DNA from: Clostridiales bacterium
Lineage (GTDB): Bacteria; Bacillota; DSM-16504; Desulfitibacterales; JAICDB01
Direction: 5' to 3'
DNA length: 64,000 bases
Assembly (NCBI GenBank): GCA_020063565.1
Contig: JAICDB010000006.1
Location: forward strand, 62,001-126,000
Below the pieces are notes generated by a model. The model had not been told where the DNA came from. It did not search any database and saw only the letters and a program-made list of their open reading frames with translations. Shown piece after piece: positions 48,622-56,352 of the stretch. Every line of letters begins with the position of its first letter. Within the stretch, counting starts at the first letter, position 1. The translations under genes and the position numbers were made by a program.

Positions 48622-49833
48622 TTAAATTAAACTTCTACTGCAAGTATTGCCATTGTATGAAAACAAAACCTTCTTATCATCAAGTACTGTTTCCAGATGC
48701 ACCTTTTTCCCCCATAACCTGTATACATAGGGTAAAGTTTTTTCCAGGTACTTTATATCAAGCTCTCTATCTTCATAGCAGTGCTTTAAATATAATTCTC
48801 CATTCTGGTTGTAGTCGCCATCCTCTACTACTATATAAGGGAAATTAAAGTTTGCCAATCTTGAAACTATATTCTGGCGAATTTTTTCAGGTTTTTTTTC
48901 CGTAACAACCCAATTTTGCCCCTGTTTTTCATACAGGTAGAGATCTAATTCTTCTATTAAATCTTCAGTTAAATAATTTCTTATAAAAGAAATATCATTT
49001 TCCAGTTTTCTTACCTCAAATATTTTTTCTTCCCCTTCCTTTTTTGCCAGATCTTCATAAATTTTAAATCCTACAAAATACGGGTTTAAAGAAAATTTAG
49101 ACGGAAGAATAATTCCTGCATGCATTTTGGCAAATTCAATTGCCTCATCTTCGTTTAAAGGGAGTTCTCTCATTATCTTTAAGTGCCAGTATACCGCCCA
49201 ACCTTCGTTCATAATCTTAGTTTCAATTTGAGGCCAAAAATAAAACATTTCCTGGCGTACTATTCCTATTACATCCCTTTCCCAATCCTCCAGCTTAGGA
49301 GCATGTTCCATGATAAATTTCAACATATCCTTTTCAGGTTGCGGAGGAATTTTTTTTGTATTACCAGGTTTTTCCTGCTCTTTTTCTTCTTTCCTACCAT
49401 TATCAAGTTCCCATAGGTCATCATAGGGAGTAGTAATTTTATTTTTCTTTTCCTGGCTATTAATTCCTTTAATATGGTAATGGGGATCTATATGCTCCTG
49501 GATTGCTAATACTGCATCAAGCAAATTCTCAACTTTTTCTTGACCATATCTAAAGCCGTATTCTTTTATCTTATTACTGTTTATAGACATTGTTTCAATC
49601 ATATCCCGAGATGTTCTAGAAAAACGAGAGTTATTTTTAAAAAAGTCACTATGGCCATAGACATGAGCAATTACCAGTTTTTGCTGGATTAAGCTATTCC
49701 CTTCCAGTAAAAATGCATAGCAGGGATTGGAGTTTATAACTAATTCATAAATTCTACTTAAATTTAAGTCATACTGCATTTTCATATTGTAAAATGCCTT
49801 GCCAAACCTTCCATAATATACATAAAAATTCAT
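48622..49833 (-). CDS. spoVR: SpoVR family protein, N-terminally truncated by element insertion
   Basis: The open frame has 403 codons; family match runs from about FGKAFYNMKMQYD to the end (YELVINSNPCYAFLLEGNSL, AVLAIQEHIDPH, WAVYWHLKIM). Bacillus SpoVR is about 468 residues and is needed for spore cortex formation. About 65 N-terminal residues, including the usual GMPTRFSHWS segment, are absent. The nominal ATG follows an in-frame stop and has no ribosome site. The break is near 49795-49815, and a serine recombinase lies only 300 bases further on. Likely the 3' part of an interrupted gene rather than a complete one. Confidence 0.85.
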   Translation of the reverse strand: MNFYVYYGRFGKAFYNMKMQYDLNLSRIYELVINSNPCYAFLLEGNSLIQQKLVIAHVYGHSDFFKNNSRFSRTSRDMIETMSINSNKIKEYGFRYGQEKVENLLDAVLAIQEHIDPHYHIKGINSQEKKNKITTPYDDLWELDNGRKEEKEQEKPGNTKKIPPQPEKDMLKFIMEHAPKLEDWERDVIGIVRQEMFYFWPQIETKIMNEGWAVYWHLKIMRELPLNEDEAIEFAKMHAGIILPSKFSLNPYFVGFKIYEDLAKKEGEEKIFEVRKLENDISFIRNYLTEDLIEELDLYLYEKQGQNWVVTEKKPEKIRQNIVSRLANFNFPYIVVEDGDYNQNGELYLKHCYEDRELDIKYLEKTLPYVYRLWGKKVHLETVLDDKKVLFSYNGNTCSRSLI

Positions 49834-49865
49834 TCAACGAAAGTCTTGCACTGACAGGGAAAAAC

Positions 49866-50048
49866 TTACTCTGCATTATTAATATTTTTCTTTTTATGAT
49901 TATTTTCCTGACTCATCTTTTCAACTTCACAGGCCATGAAAAAAGCCATTTTGGCAAGCTTTTTGTCCAGATTTTTCCTCTGTTCCTTTTTGATCTCTCC
50001 CTCTACTATCTCTCCCGTATTTTCATTAACAAAATACCTTTTAATCAT
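49866..50048 (-). CDS. 60-residue charged protein between recombinase and spoVR fragment
   Basis: MIKRYFVNENTGEIVEGEI, then a Lys-rich helix and a highly charged tail. No family recognised. It is likely real: the ATG is preceded by the very strong site GAGGAGGGGAGGG. It lies on the element side of the presumed integration point, in the same direction as the recombinase. Size, charge and place fit a recombination directionality factor (compare the 58-residue SprB of Bacillus), but this is position-based inference only. Confidence 0.65.
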   Translation of the reverse strand: MIKRYFVNENTGEIVEGEIKKEQRKNLDKKLAKMAFFMACEVEKMSQENNHKKKNINNAE

Positions 50049-50111
50049 CTTCCCTCCCCTCCTCGGTAAATCTTATGATAAACAGGGATTGTCCCATACT
50101 TAAAAAAGAAT

Positions 50112-50139
50112 AAAAAAAAGAACCGGTTTTTTTCCGGTC
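50112..50139 (-). terminator. Terminator after the recombinase gene
   Basis: ACCGG pairs with CCGGT (50122-50138) around seven A on the minus strand, followed by TCTTTTTTTT. It lies seven bases past the recombinase stop. Confidence 0.8.
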
Positions 50140-50145
50140 TAATTT

Positions 50146-51639
50146 CTAGAATTTATAATAGATTTCTATTTCATCTACAGAATTAACAACAATTCGGCCG
50201 ATAATTTGCTGCAAATCTTTTTTAAACTCCGATATCTTGCTCTTATCTCTTTCACCATTTAAAAACATATCTATAAGAACCCGAAAATCGGGCTGCGCCT
50301 TCATGCGGGCATGAATACGTTCCAGAATTTCTTGTTTTGAGATGCCTTCCTCAATCTGCTTCTGAATTTCTTCTTTTTCCTTTGCCAGCTCTCTCAACTG
50401 CTCAGTTATTTTTTCCTTACGTTTAGAAAAAAACTCCAAATCGTATGCTCCCGCCTCAAAGGCCTCCGCCGCCTTTTCGAGCATATTTTCCAGCTTCGTG
50501 ATTTCTTTTTTTACTTTAATAAGCTCCTGGTCCAGATTTTCTTTTTCAACAGGTTCTATATAGCTGCCGTCCAGTGCATCGTAAGACATTGCAGACATCA
50601 GATTTGCCAGGTCGGCAAGTACTAGTTTTTCTATATTTTCTGCCCTGTATTCTCCTGCATCACAGGCATTTTTCCCGGAACTGGCATATGCCTGACAGCG
50701 ATACACATAGTAATGATATTTATGTACATCTCCATTTTTGGTTATGTATTTATGCGAACGCGAAGCACCAACAAGTGCAGCTCCACACTTTCCGCATCGA
50801 AGCAAACCCGATAAAAGGTATGTACTGTTTTGTGCCCTGCCACCCATTTTCTTCTTTTGTTCTCTGCGTTCATTGGCCATTTTAAATAACTCCCTGTCTA
50901 CTATTGCAGGTACTGCCTCTTCAATCCTTATTTCTCCCCAGGCAAAATTACCGATATATATTTCATTCTCTAAAATATCTCTAATATTTGCATGAGACCA
51001 CTTGTTTCCCGAAGCAGTTCGTAAACCCTTTTTATTGAGTTCTTCAGCAATTGCCCTCAGTCCTTTATTTTTTTTTGCATAATTTGTAAATATATCCCGG
51101 ACAACTTTTGCCTCTTCTTCAATTATCGTAAATTCACCGTTGTCAATATTATAGCCAAAGGGCCGCCTCCCCATGGGTTTTGCCTGTCTCGCCCGGTCTG
51201 TCATGCCACCTAATACCTTTGACGCAAGCTGCTTCCTGAAATACTCCGCAAAAGCAGCAAGTATTTGCATCTGAAGCTGGCCCTGGGCCGTCGAAGTATC
51301 AAAACCGTCATGAACACTGACAAAGGCAATATCCCTCTTATTCAGTTCGTCAACAAAAAGCAACGTATCAATCATTGAACGGGCCAGTCTGTCCAGTTCG
51401 TGGACTATAACCACTTCTATATTATTCTTTTCAATAAAACCAAGAATTTCTTTCTGTTCTCTGCCCGAGGACTTCATCACCCTGGCACCGCTCATTACAA
51501 ACTCAAAAATGTGTACCAGCTCAAAAACTTTTCTCTCACATTCTTCTGCAATGTGCCTTTTTTGGTGAGGTATTGAGTACCTGTCATCATTAGCCTGTTC
51601 TTTTGAACTAACACGAATGATAGCAACTGCCCTCTTCAT
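50146..51639 (-). CDS. Large serine recombinase (integrase) of the element
   Basis: A 497-residue large serine recombinase. The catalytic Ser is in AIIRVSSKEQ near residue 11 and the resolvase arginines lie in HELDRLARSMIDTL. A recombinase domain (GRRPFGYNI, GNKWSHANIRDILENEIYIG) is followed by a zinc ribbon (LRCGKCGAAL, later RCQAY...CDAG) and a coiled coil (about 360-430). Such enzymes integrate phages and conjugative elements at specific sites and excise them with a directionality factor; SpoIVCA of the Bacillus skin element is one. ATG follows AGGTGA. It is adjacent to the broken spoVR. Confidence 0.95.
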   Translation of the reverse strand: MKRAVAIIRVSSKEQANDDRYSIPHQKRHIAEECERKVFELVHIFEFVMSGARVMKSSGREQKEILGFIEKNNIEVVIVHELDRLARSMIDTLLFVDELNKRDIAFVSVHDGFDTSTAQGQLQMQILAAFAEYFRKQLASKVLGGMTDRARQAKPMGRRPFGYNIDNGEFTIIEEEAKVVRDIFTNYAKKNKGLRAIAEELNKKGLRTASGNKWSHANIRDILENEIYIGNFAWGEIRIEEAVPAIVDRELFKMANERREQKKKMGGRAQNSTYLLSGLLRCGKCGAALVGASRSHKYITKNGDVHKYHYYVYRCQAYASSGKNACDAGEYRAENIEKLVLADLANLMSAMSYDALDGSYIEPVEKENLDQELIKVKKEITKLENMLEKAAEAFEAGAYDLEFFSKRKEKITEQLRELAKEKEEIQKQIEEGISKQEILERIHARMKAQPDFRVLIDMFLNGERDKSKISEFKKDLQQIIGRIVVNSVDEIEIYYKF

Positions 51640-51960
51640 AATTTCTTCACCTCAGTATACTATACACCAAAAAGGGGAAGTCAAGAACTCTAAAAGCAAG
51701 TATTTCCTTCTTTTTTCACTATAACATCCAGAAATACAACAACCGATGGTTACAGGGAAAAGACCCTACCCACCGGTTTCAAAAATAATGAAAACACCGT
51801 TTGCGATATTTCTATATTTTCTTGTTAATTATAACCACCAATCTATGCCCAGGGTAAAAACTGTATAAATTAAAGCCCTTCTATCTGTCTTTCCCGCCTT
51901 CGGGTTCGATAGTTCACTCACCAAAAACAAAATTTCGACATAATTCTATGTTTGCTTCTG
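51640..51960. other. Recombinase upstream region, 320 bases
   Basis: No gene is seen. A possible minus-strand promoter for the recombinase includes TTGACT (51679-51684) and a TAGTAT box 16 bases further on, within a self-complementary GTATACTATAC stretch. Another TATAAT-like box occurs near 51835. Otherwise AT-rich sequence without clear structure. Confidence 0.3.
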
Positions 51961-52470
51961 CTATAATTGATTAGAAAATAATATTTTCGTTAATGACAAA
52001 CTTTTGAAAAACCCAGTAATTTGAATAACAACATCTGGAAAGTAAAAATGCATAACAGGTATAAGCAGGATACAGATATAAACAACTAACATAGGTATAA
52101 CCATACAGTCAGGTGGAACACCACCCCGACTAAAAGCAACCAAGTTCATAAATATAATTACAGAAAATGCTAGAGCCTCAATTAATGTAGACGGTAGTAA
52201 GCCTTTTCCCATTAATATTGAATATGATTTTGATAATAATCCTAAAAATACTATTCCTGAAAGAAAAAAATTCATGATTAGAGGAGCTAATACATTATGA
52301 AGGAAGCTAATCAATTTATTAAAAGTATCCCGGAATTTTTTTTTACATTTACTGCTTTCACAATACTCCTCATGGCTACTATTAGACTTTTTTTCGGTAT
52401 TACCAGTCAAATTTTCAATATCATTCTTTTCACATCTATAGCTGTTTTTCTTATACTTAATCACCTTCAT
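51961..52470 (-). CDS. Hypothetical membrane protein of the element
   Basis: About 169 residues, not recognised. The first 55 residues are polar and charged with four Cys; then come about three to four hydrophobic segments (LAPLIMNFFLSGIVFLGLL; LIEALAFSVIIFMNLVAF; MVIPMLVVYICILLIPVM) and a short tail. ATG at 52470 is preferred, with AGGGTGA upstream, over GTG at 52479. Its start faces a plus-strand gene, giving a divergent arrangement. Confidence 0.6.
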   Translation of the reverse strand: MKVIKYKKNSYRCEKNDIENLTGNTEKKSNSSHEEYCESSKCKKKFRDTFNKLISFLHNVLAPLIMNFFLSGIVFLGLLSKSYSILMGKGLLPSTLIEALAFSVIIFMNLVAFSRGGVPPDCMVIPMLVVYICILLIPVMHFYFPDVVIQITGFFKSLSLTKILFSNQL

Positions 52471-52544
52471 AAATATCACCCTAATTATTTATTTTCTATC
52501 AGGTACAATAATAAAGATACTTGGGCAATCTACTTAAAAACGGC

Positions 52545-52914
52545 TATGTTTGTATCAACAGCCTGGAAAAATAAATACAAAAAAACTAGTAGAATCAAAA
52601 ATTATTATAACCTCAAAAAATATTTCATTGATACTATAAAGAAAACTATAAACTTCAGACCAAATACATCCCCAATATTTATTGTTGAAACCTGGCTTTT
52701 GACTGAGTCAGAAATCAACGAGATGAAAGAAACTGGATTTTTAATTACTAAGATCTGCTTTCCAAAATCCTTTTTATTAAAATTTCATCTCAGCTTAATA
52801 TACATAGTTTCTCATCTTGGTTTAAAAGGTATCTGTGCAATAATTAAAAGGCCATTTTATAGAATCACTTGGAACAGAAATACAGCCAAATCTTTCATTG
52901 AAACATATAAATAA
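52545..52914 (+). CDS. Hypothetical basic protein of the element
   Basis: The convincing coding part runs from about MFVSTAWKNKYKK to the stop: a Lys/Tyr-rich region, then SPIFIVETWLLTESEINEM and a C-terminal ICAIIKRPFYRITWNRNTAK. No family is recognised. The frame is open back to 52297, but that part overlaps the start of the minus-strand gene, and no clear ribosome site supports either start, so the 5' end is unsettled and the gene may be N-terminally truncated. It ends four bases before structured repeat copy 1. Confidence 0.45.
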
Positions 52915-52917
52915 TTC

Positions 52918-53256
52918 CCTTCAACCGCTTGTGCTCACTGACGCACCGGCTTCCCCGCCTCTGGATCTAACCCGCAGGTCTTTACCCTGCAGCAGACGGA
53001 GTCACTCCACGCCTCATCACTCCCGGAAGAAAGTGGGTTCCCCGAACCTGAAAAAATGACTCGGCCTCCCACCCTATTGAATTTAAACCAATAAATTTCA
53101 ACGGCTGTGCTCGGCTGTCACTGCCACCTTAACCGGTCAGGTACACCGGCGTGACCACGGCCTCCGGTTCCTGCTGCGTTTTGCTTTGCGCTCCCGGACA
53201 CAGCAGGCGGTATTTAATTTTCAAGGAACTTATATGTTATACCAGAAAATGGTATA
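52918..53256. repeat. GC-rich structured element, copy 1
   Basis: 339 bases, much richer in GC than its surroundings, and strongly similar (roughly 85% by eye) to 55093-55459. Two conserved halves flank a variable AT-rich middle. Many short stems can form, for example CCTGCTG/CAGCAGG, GCAGG/CCTGC, GTGC/GCAC, GAGTCA/TGACTC and AACCGG/CCGGTT. It ends in the palindrome TATACCAGAAAATGGTATA (53238-53256). No long convincing ORF. A structured RNA or a non-autonomous mobile unit is possible. Confidence 0.7.
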
Positions 53257-53344
53257 CTAGCAGTATGTATGTTGCTGGAAACGTTAAGAAGGGTATAATA
53301 TTTTTTTGCGTTTAGTTAGTCTAAGCATTTAGAGCAGGTCCTTC

Positions 53345-53563
53345 TTATCCGGTATTAGCAATTATTTCAGATTTATCATCTTCTAACAGTTGAATTATAC
53401 TTACATCTAAGGCATCAGCTAAATTTTTTAAGATACTTACAGTTGGAACGCTTTTACCAGCTTCAAGTTCAGAAATATACGTTTGAGATACACCCGACAT
53501 TCTTGCAAGTGTAGTTTGAGACCACCCTTTTGATTCACGAAATTTTTTTACAAGTATCTTCAT
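53345..53563 (-). CDS. XRE-family transcriptional regulator
   Basis: A 72-residue single-domain helix-turn-helix protein (GWSQTTLARMSGVSQTYISE, then VSILKNLADALDVSIIQLL). It is divergent from the HTH gene at 53717, with two 14-bp operators and a minus-strand promoter between. Probable autoregulator of this small module. The hairpin-ended structured repeat copy 1 lies downstream. Confidence 0.85.
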   Translation of the reverse strand: MKILVKKFRESKGWSQTTLARMSGVSQTYISELEAGKSVPTVSILKNLADALDVSIIQLLEDDKSEIIANTG

Positions 53564-53592
53564 ATTAGTACCACCACCGTAATTATTTTTAT

Positions 53593-53653
53593 AACGATGT
53601 GTCGTTAATTTTAGTTTAGTATGAATTCTTTAGTATGTCAACGACAAATCGTT
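53593..53653. promoter_or_regulatory. Twin operators around a divergent regulator promoter
   Basis: Two 14-bp palindromes share the same arms: AACGA-tgtg-TCGTT (53593-53606) and AACGA-caaa-TCGTT (53640-53653). Between them on the minus strand lie TTGACA (53636-53641) and TAAACT 17 bases on (53613-53618), so one site overlaps -35 and the other lies just beyond -10. A repressor bound at both would block the promoter of the HTH gene at 53345. Confidence 0.65.
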
Positions 53654-53716
53654 AATTTGTTAGTAATATTTTGTTACACTTAATGTAGTAAAATAATAAA
53701 TAAATGAGGGTTCTTT

Positions 53717-53950
53717 ATGAATATTTCCGAAGCTACAGCTAAGCGAATTAAAGATTTATGCAATGACCGAAACATTACTATTAATAAACTTGCAACACTT
53801 TCTGGAGTAACACAATCAACTATTGACAGTATTTTAAAAGGAAAAAGTCGTAATCCAAGCCTTGTGACTATACAAAAAATATCCCATGGTCTAGGAATCA
53901 CTATAGTTGAGTTTTTTGATGATCCAATATTTGAAAACATAGAAGATTAA
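53717..53950 (+). CDS. XRE-family transcriptional regulator
   Basis: A 77-residue helix-turn-helix protein (ITINKLATLSGVTQSTIDSI, LVTIQKISHGLGITIVEFFDD). It resembles small Cro/CI-type regulators. Divergent from the 53345 gene across the twin AACGA/TCGTT operators. No extra domain. Confidence 0.85.
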   Translation: MNISEATAKRIKDLCNDRNITINKLATLSGVTQSTIDSILKGKSRNPSLVTIQKISHGLGITIVEFFDDPIFENIED

Positions 53951-53997
53951 ATGTTGTATTAATGCTATAGTGGTAAAATGTTACAAGGATTGGTTCT

Positions 53998-54203
53998 ATG
54001 GATATAGGTAACTTAGGCTTGCAAAGAAATGGAGCGGCAACAAGCTTGCTCAAGAATCTGGCTCAAGTCAATCAGCTATAAATGCTATTGAACACGGCCA
54101 AAAATATCCAACTACAGCAACATTAAAACGCATCTGCTCTGCCCTCGGCATCTCCCTCTCCGACTTCTTTACTGAAGAAGAACCGGATCTATCGCCTGAC
54201 TGA
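53998..54203 (+). pseudogene. Frameshifted XRE-family regulator
   Basis: From ATG at 53998 four codons (MDIG) read as a normal regulator start. Then the frame is lost, and the clear HTH sequence LAKKWSGNKLAQESGSSQSA...LKRICSALGISLSDFF continues in another frame to the stop at 54201. That frame has no usable start codon of its own. Inserting one base near 54010 would restore a protein of about 68 residues. It directly follows the HTH gene at 53717. Confidence 0.6.
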
Positions 54204-54209
54204 AAAAAG

Positions 54210-54238
54210 CATAAAAAAAGAAGCCTATTCCAGGCTTC
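54210..54238 (-). terminator. Terminator after the Fic-like gene
   Basis: GAAGCCT pairs with AGGCTTC (54220-54238) around a 5-base loop; seven T follow on the minus strand. Confidence 0.8.
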
Positions 54239-54275
54239 GGTATTATCTTCATTTCCTTTGTCATTTGACTTTTTT

Positions 54276-54977
54276 TCAATCTCCAAAATCAGCTGAATGG
54301 TACTTTTTTTTCAATTCAAAATCTATACTCATACCATAAATGCAGTTATTATATAAAAATTTTTTAATTATACTATAATCACCGCTATTATAAAATTGTG
54401 TTAATTTTTTGTTGAACTCCGGCAAATGTTTTTCTTCAATCATTAATATTCCTTTTCCTTCACTTATTAAAAGCTTGTTAGCACTAATAAGACTTGTTCT
54501 CTTGTTTCCATCCCAAAACAACTGACTTCTACAACCCCATAAAAATAATTCTATAGCTTTTTCTGTTGTGCTTTTGGTAGAATTAAGAATATCATGTATT
54601 TTAGCAACTGTTTCCTCTTTATCAGGAATTTTAGGTTTATAATTTGTCCCTGTTATGCCAACTTCACCATATCTTAAAACTCCCCAGTCCAAACTTTCAT
54701 TTCTTGATACATAATAATTTATTTTACAAATATAATCCAGATTTAAAGGCATATTTATGTTATTTAAAACATATTTCCATGCATCCCTTAAGTTTAAAAC
54801 AACCTCAACATCCTGCATTTTTAAATTTCCTACACTAACACCTTCTAGTATAGTTTGAGTATCAGGAAAAGTTATATTACACCCTTCCAATCTCGCAGTG
54901 TAATATATATTATTTACCAGCAATTTTTTAGCTAAAAAAACATTCTGCTCTAATGTCAGGTCAAATAAATCCTTCAC
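54276..54977 (-). CDS. Fic/DOC-family protein lacking the catalytic histidine
   Basis: A 233-residue protein with a Fic-type core near residues 149-165: SQLFWDGNKRTSLISANKL. The canonical motif is HxFx(D/E)GN(G/K)R; here the His position is Gln, while the DGNKR phosphate-binding part is intact. Fic enzymes transfer AMP or other nucleotide parts to target proteins, and loss of this His usually abolishes that. It may have another activity or be regulatory. GTG follows AGAGGTGA. Accessory cargo between two regulator modules. Confidence 0.75.
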   Translation of the reverse strand: MKDLFDLTLEQNVFLAKKLLVNNIYYTARLEGCNITFPDTQTILEGVSVGNLKMQDVEVVLNLRDAWKYVLNNINMPLNLDYICKINYYVSRNESLDWGVLRYGEVGITGTNYKPKIPDKEETVAKIHDILNSTKSTTEKAIELFLWGCRSQLFWDGNKRTSLISANKLLISEGKGILMIEEKHLPEFNKKLTQFYNSGDYSIIKKFLYNNCIYGMSIDFELKKKYHSADFGD

Positions 54978-55092
54978 TTTGTATCACCTCTTTTGCCTTC
55001 TACAATTTAGACACTTCCAATTCTTTCCTAAGTCTGCTTTTTATTATTGTAACACATGTGCTACAATAATACCAGTTATTGTAAATATAAGT

Positions 55093-55459
55093 CCTTCAAC
55101 CGCTTGTGCTCACTGACGCACCGGCTTCCCCGCCTCTGGATCTAACCCGCAGGTCTTTACCCTGCAGCAGACGGAGTCACTTCACGCCTCATCACTTCCG
55201 GAAGAAAGTGCGGTTCCCCGAACCTGAAGAGCTGACTCGACCTCCCACCCTATTGAACATTAAAATTGCCTGTTTCACAACAGTCAAAATTACTTTCAAC
55301 GGCTGTGCTCGGTTGTCACTGCCATCTCAACCGGTCAGGTACACCGGCGTGACCACGGTCTCCGGCTCCTGCTGCGCAATTCATATATTTCCGGACGCAG
55401 TAGGAAATATTAACTTTTCAAAGAACTAAAACTTATATGTTATACCAGAAAATGGTATA
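55093..55459. repeat. GC-rich structured element, copy 2
   Basis: 367 bases, second copy of 52918-53256 in the same orientation, about 2.2 kb away. It begins CCTTCAACCGCTTGTGCTCA and ends with the same TATACCAGAAAATGGTATA palindrome (55441-55459). The two GC-rich halves are conserved; the AT-rich linker is longer and different. It occupies most of the gap 54978-55497 and precedes another minus-strand HTH gene, as copy 1 does. Confidence 0.7.
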
Positions 55460-55497
55460 ATAACTATGAAAAATCAATTTTTTATTAACGCAAGATT

Positions 55498-55719
55498 TTA
55501 ATGCTTCTTTTTGTAGCAATTGTCATTAAAAAAAATATTCTCTATTGTTGTATCAAAATAATTAGCAATCTTTCTGGCTAATATTAATCCTGGTTTTCTT
55601 TCACCAGTTTCTATGTGTCCATAATAGCTCCTTGAAATACCTAAAGTTTTTGCAATTTCTTCTTGAGATAAGTTGTATTTTCTTCTTAATTTATATAACT
55701 TGTTATGCATTTGTATCAC
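55498..55719 (-). CDS. XRE-family transcriptional regulator
   Basis: A 73-residue single helix-turn-helix protein (NLSQEEIAKTLGISRSYYGHIE, ANYFDTTIENIFF), of the YdzL/small Cro type. It is divergent from the ImmR-like gene at 55860. In ICEBs1-like elements the gene divergent from immR is xis or an early operon gene; here it is another regulator. Start ATG at 55719 or at 55710. Confidence 0.85.
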   Translation of the reverse strand: MIQMHNKLYKLRRKYNLSQEEIAKTLGISRSYYGHIETGERKPGLILARKIANYFDTTIENIFFNDNCYKKKH

Positions 55720-55859
55720 CTATTCGCTTCATAACGTAGCATTTCAGTTATTATTATAATGCTTCATACAGAAGCAGTCAATATTTTTTGCTACATTTTC
55801 AGGCATTTTCTTTACTTTGCTACATATTGTAGAGTAGAATATTCACAAGGTGATTATTT

Positions 55860-56240
55860 ATGAATATTATTGCAAACAGAATAAAAGAGTTGAGAAAATC
55901 AAAAAATTTAACGCAAATTGAGTTAGCGAAGCAAATTGGTATGTCAAGAGCTGCGCTGTCTTTATACGAAATTGGCAAAAGGGAACCAGATAGTAAAACA
56001 ATAAATAAACTTGCCGATTTTTTCAATGTTTCTACTGACTATCTCCTGGGCCGCACCGATGACCCTTCTCCCAAAATAAAAGGACCTACAGATCAAGAGA
56101 TACTGGAAATCATGAAAAAAGAAGGAATAATGTTCGACGGCACCCCTCTCGATGAAGAGGACAAGCGTGATATCATAGAAGTAATGAAAATAGCCTGGAA
56201 AATAGTTCAGGAGAGAAAGCGAAATAAAGAGCAGGAGTAA
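55860..56240 (+). CDS. ImmR-like HTH repressor of the element
   Basis: A 126-residue repressor: N-terminal helix-turn-helix (NLTQIELAKQIGMSRAALSLYE), the DYLLGRTDDP hinge common in phage and ICE repressors, and a C-terminal helical tail. Size and its position directly before an ImmA-type protease match ImmR of ICEBs1 (127 residues), which keeps the element silent until cleaved. Target operators were not defined, but TTGCTACAT-type repeats occur between it and the divergent gene. ATG follows AAGGTGA. Confidence 0.82.
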   Translation: MNIIANRIKELRKSKNLTQIELAKQIGMSRAALSLYEIGKREPDSKTINKLADFFNVSTDYLLGRTDDPSPKIKGPTDQEILEIMKKEGIMFDGTPLDEEDKRDIIEVMKIAWKIVQERKRNKEQE

Positions 56241-56256
56241 TAAATTAGACCTTAAT

Positions 56257-56292
56257 GTAAGACTGCTATCAAGATGATAGCAGTCTTAATAG
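56257..56292 (+). terminator. Hairpin after the ImmR-like gene
   Basis: AAGACTGCTATC and GATAGCAGTCTT form a 12-bp stem with a 5-base loop (56259-56287), followed by AATAGTTT. A partial terminator between repressor and protease genes. Confidence 0.6.
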
Positions 56293-56352
56293 TTTCGGCA
56301 CATTTCGACAAATTGTTGTCCCAAAAAATGTAATTTTATTGGAGGCGTTGTT

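Noticed and set aside
52297-52544. 5' extension of the plus-strand hypothetical at 52545
   Set aside because: It overlaps the well-supported start of the minus-strand membrane protein and looks like antisense hydrophobic sequence; kept only as an alternative start.
54068-54286. 72-codon minus-strand ORF
   Set aside because: Antisense to the frameshifted HTH gene and across a terminator.
55106-55429. 107-codon plus-strand ORF in structured repeat copy 2
   Set aside because: The frame is not kept in copy 1 and the composition (Pro, Arg, Ser) follows from GC-rich non-coding DNA.
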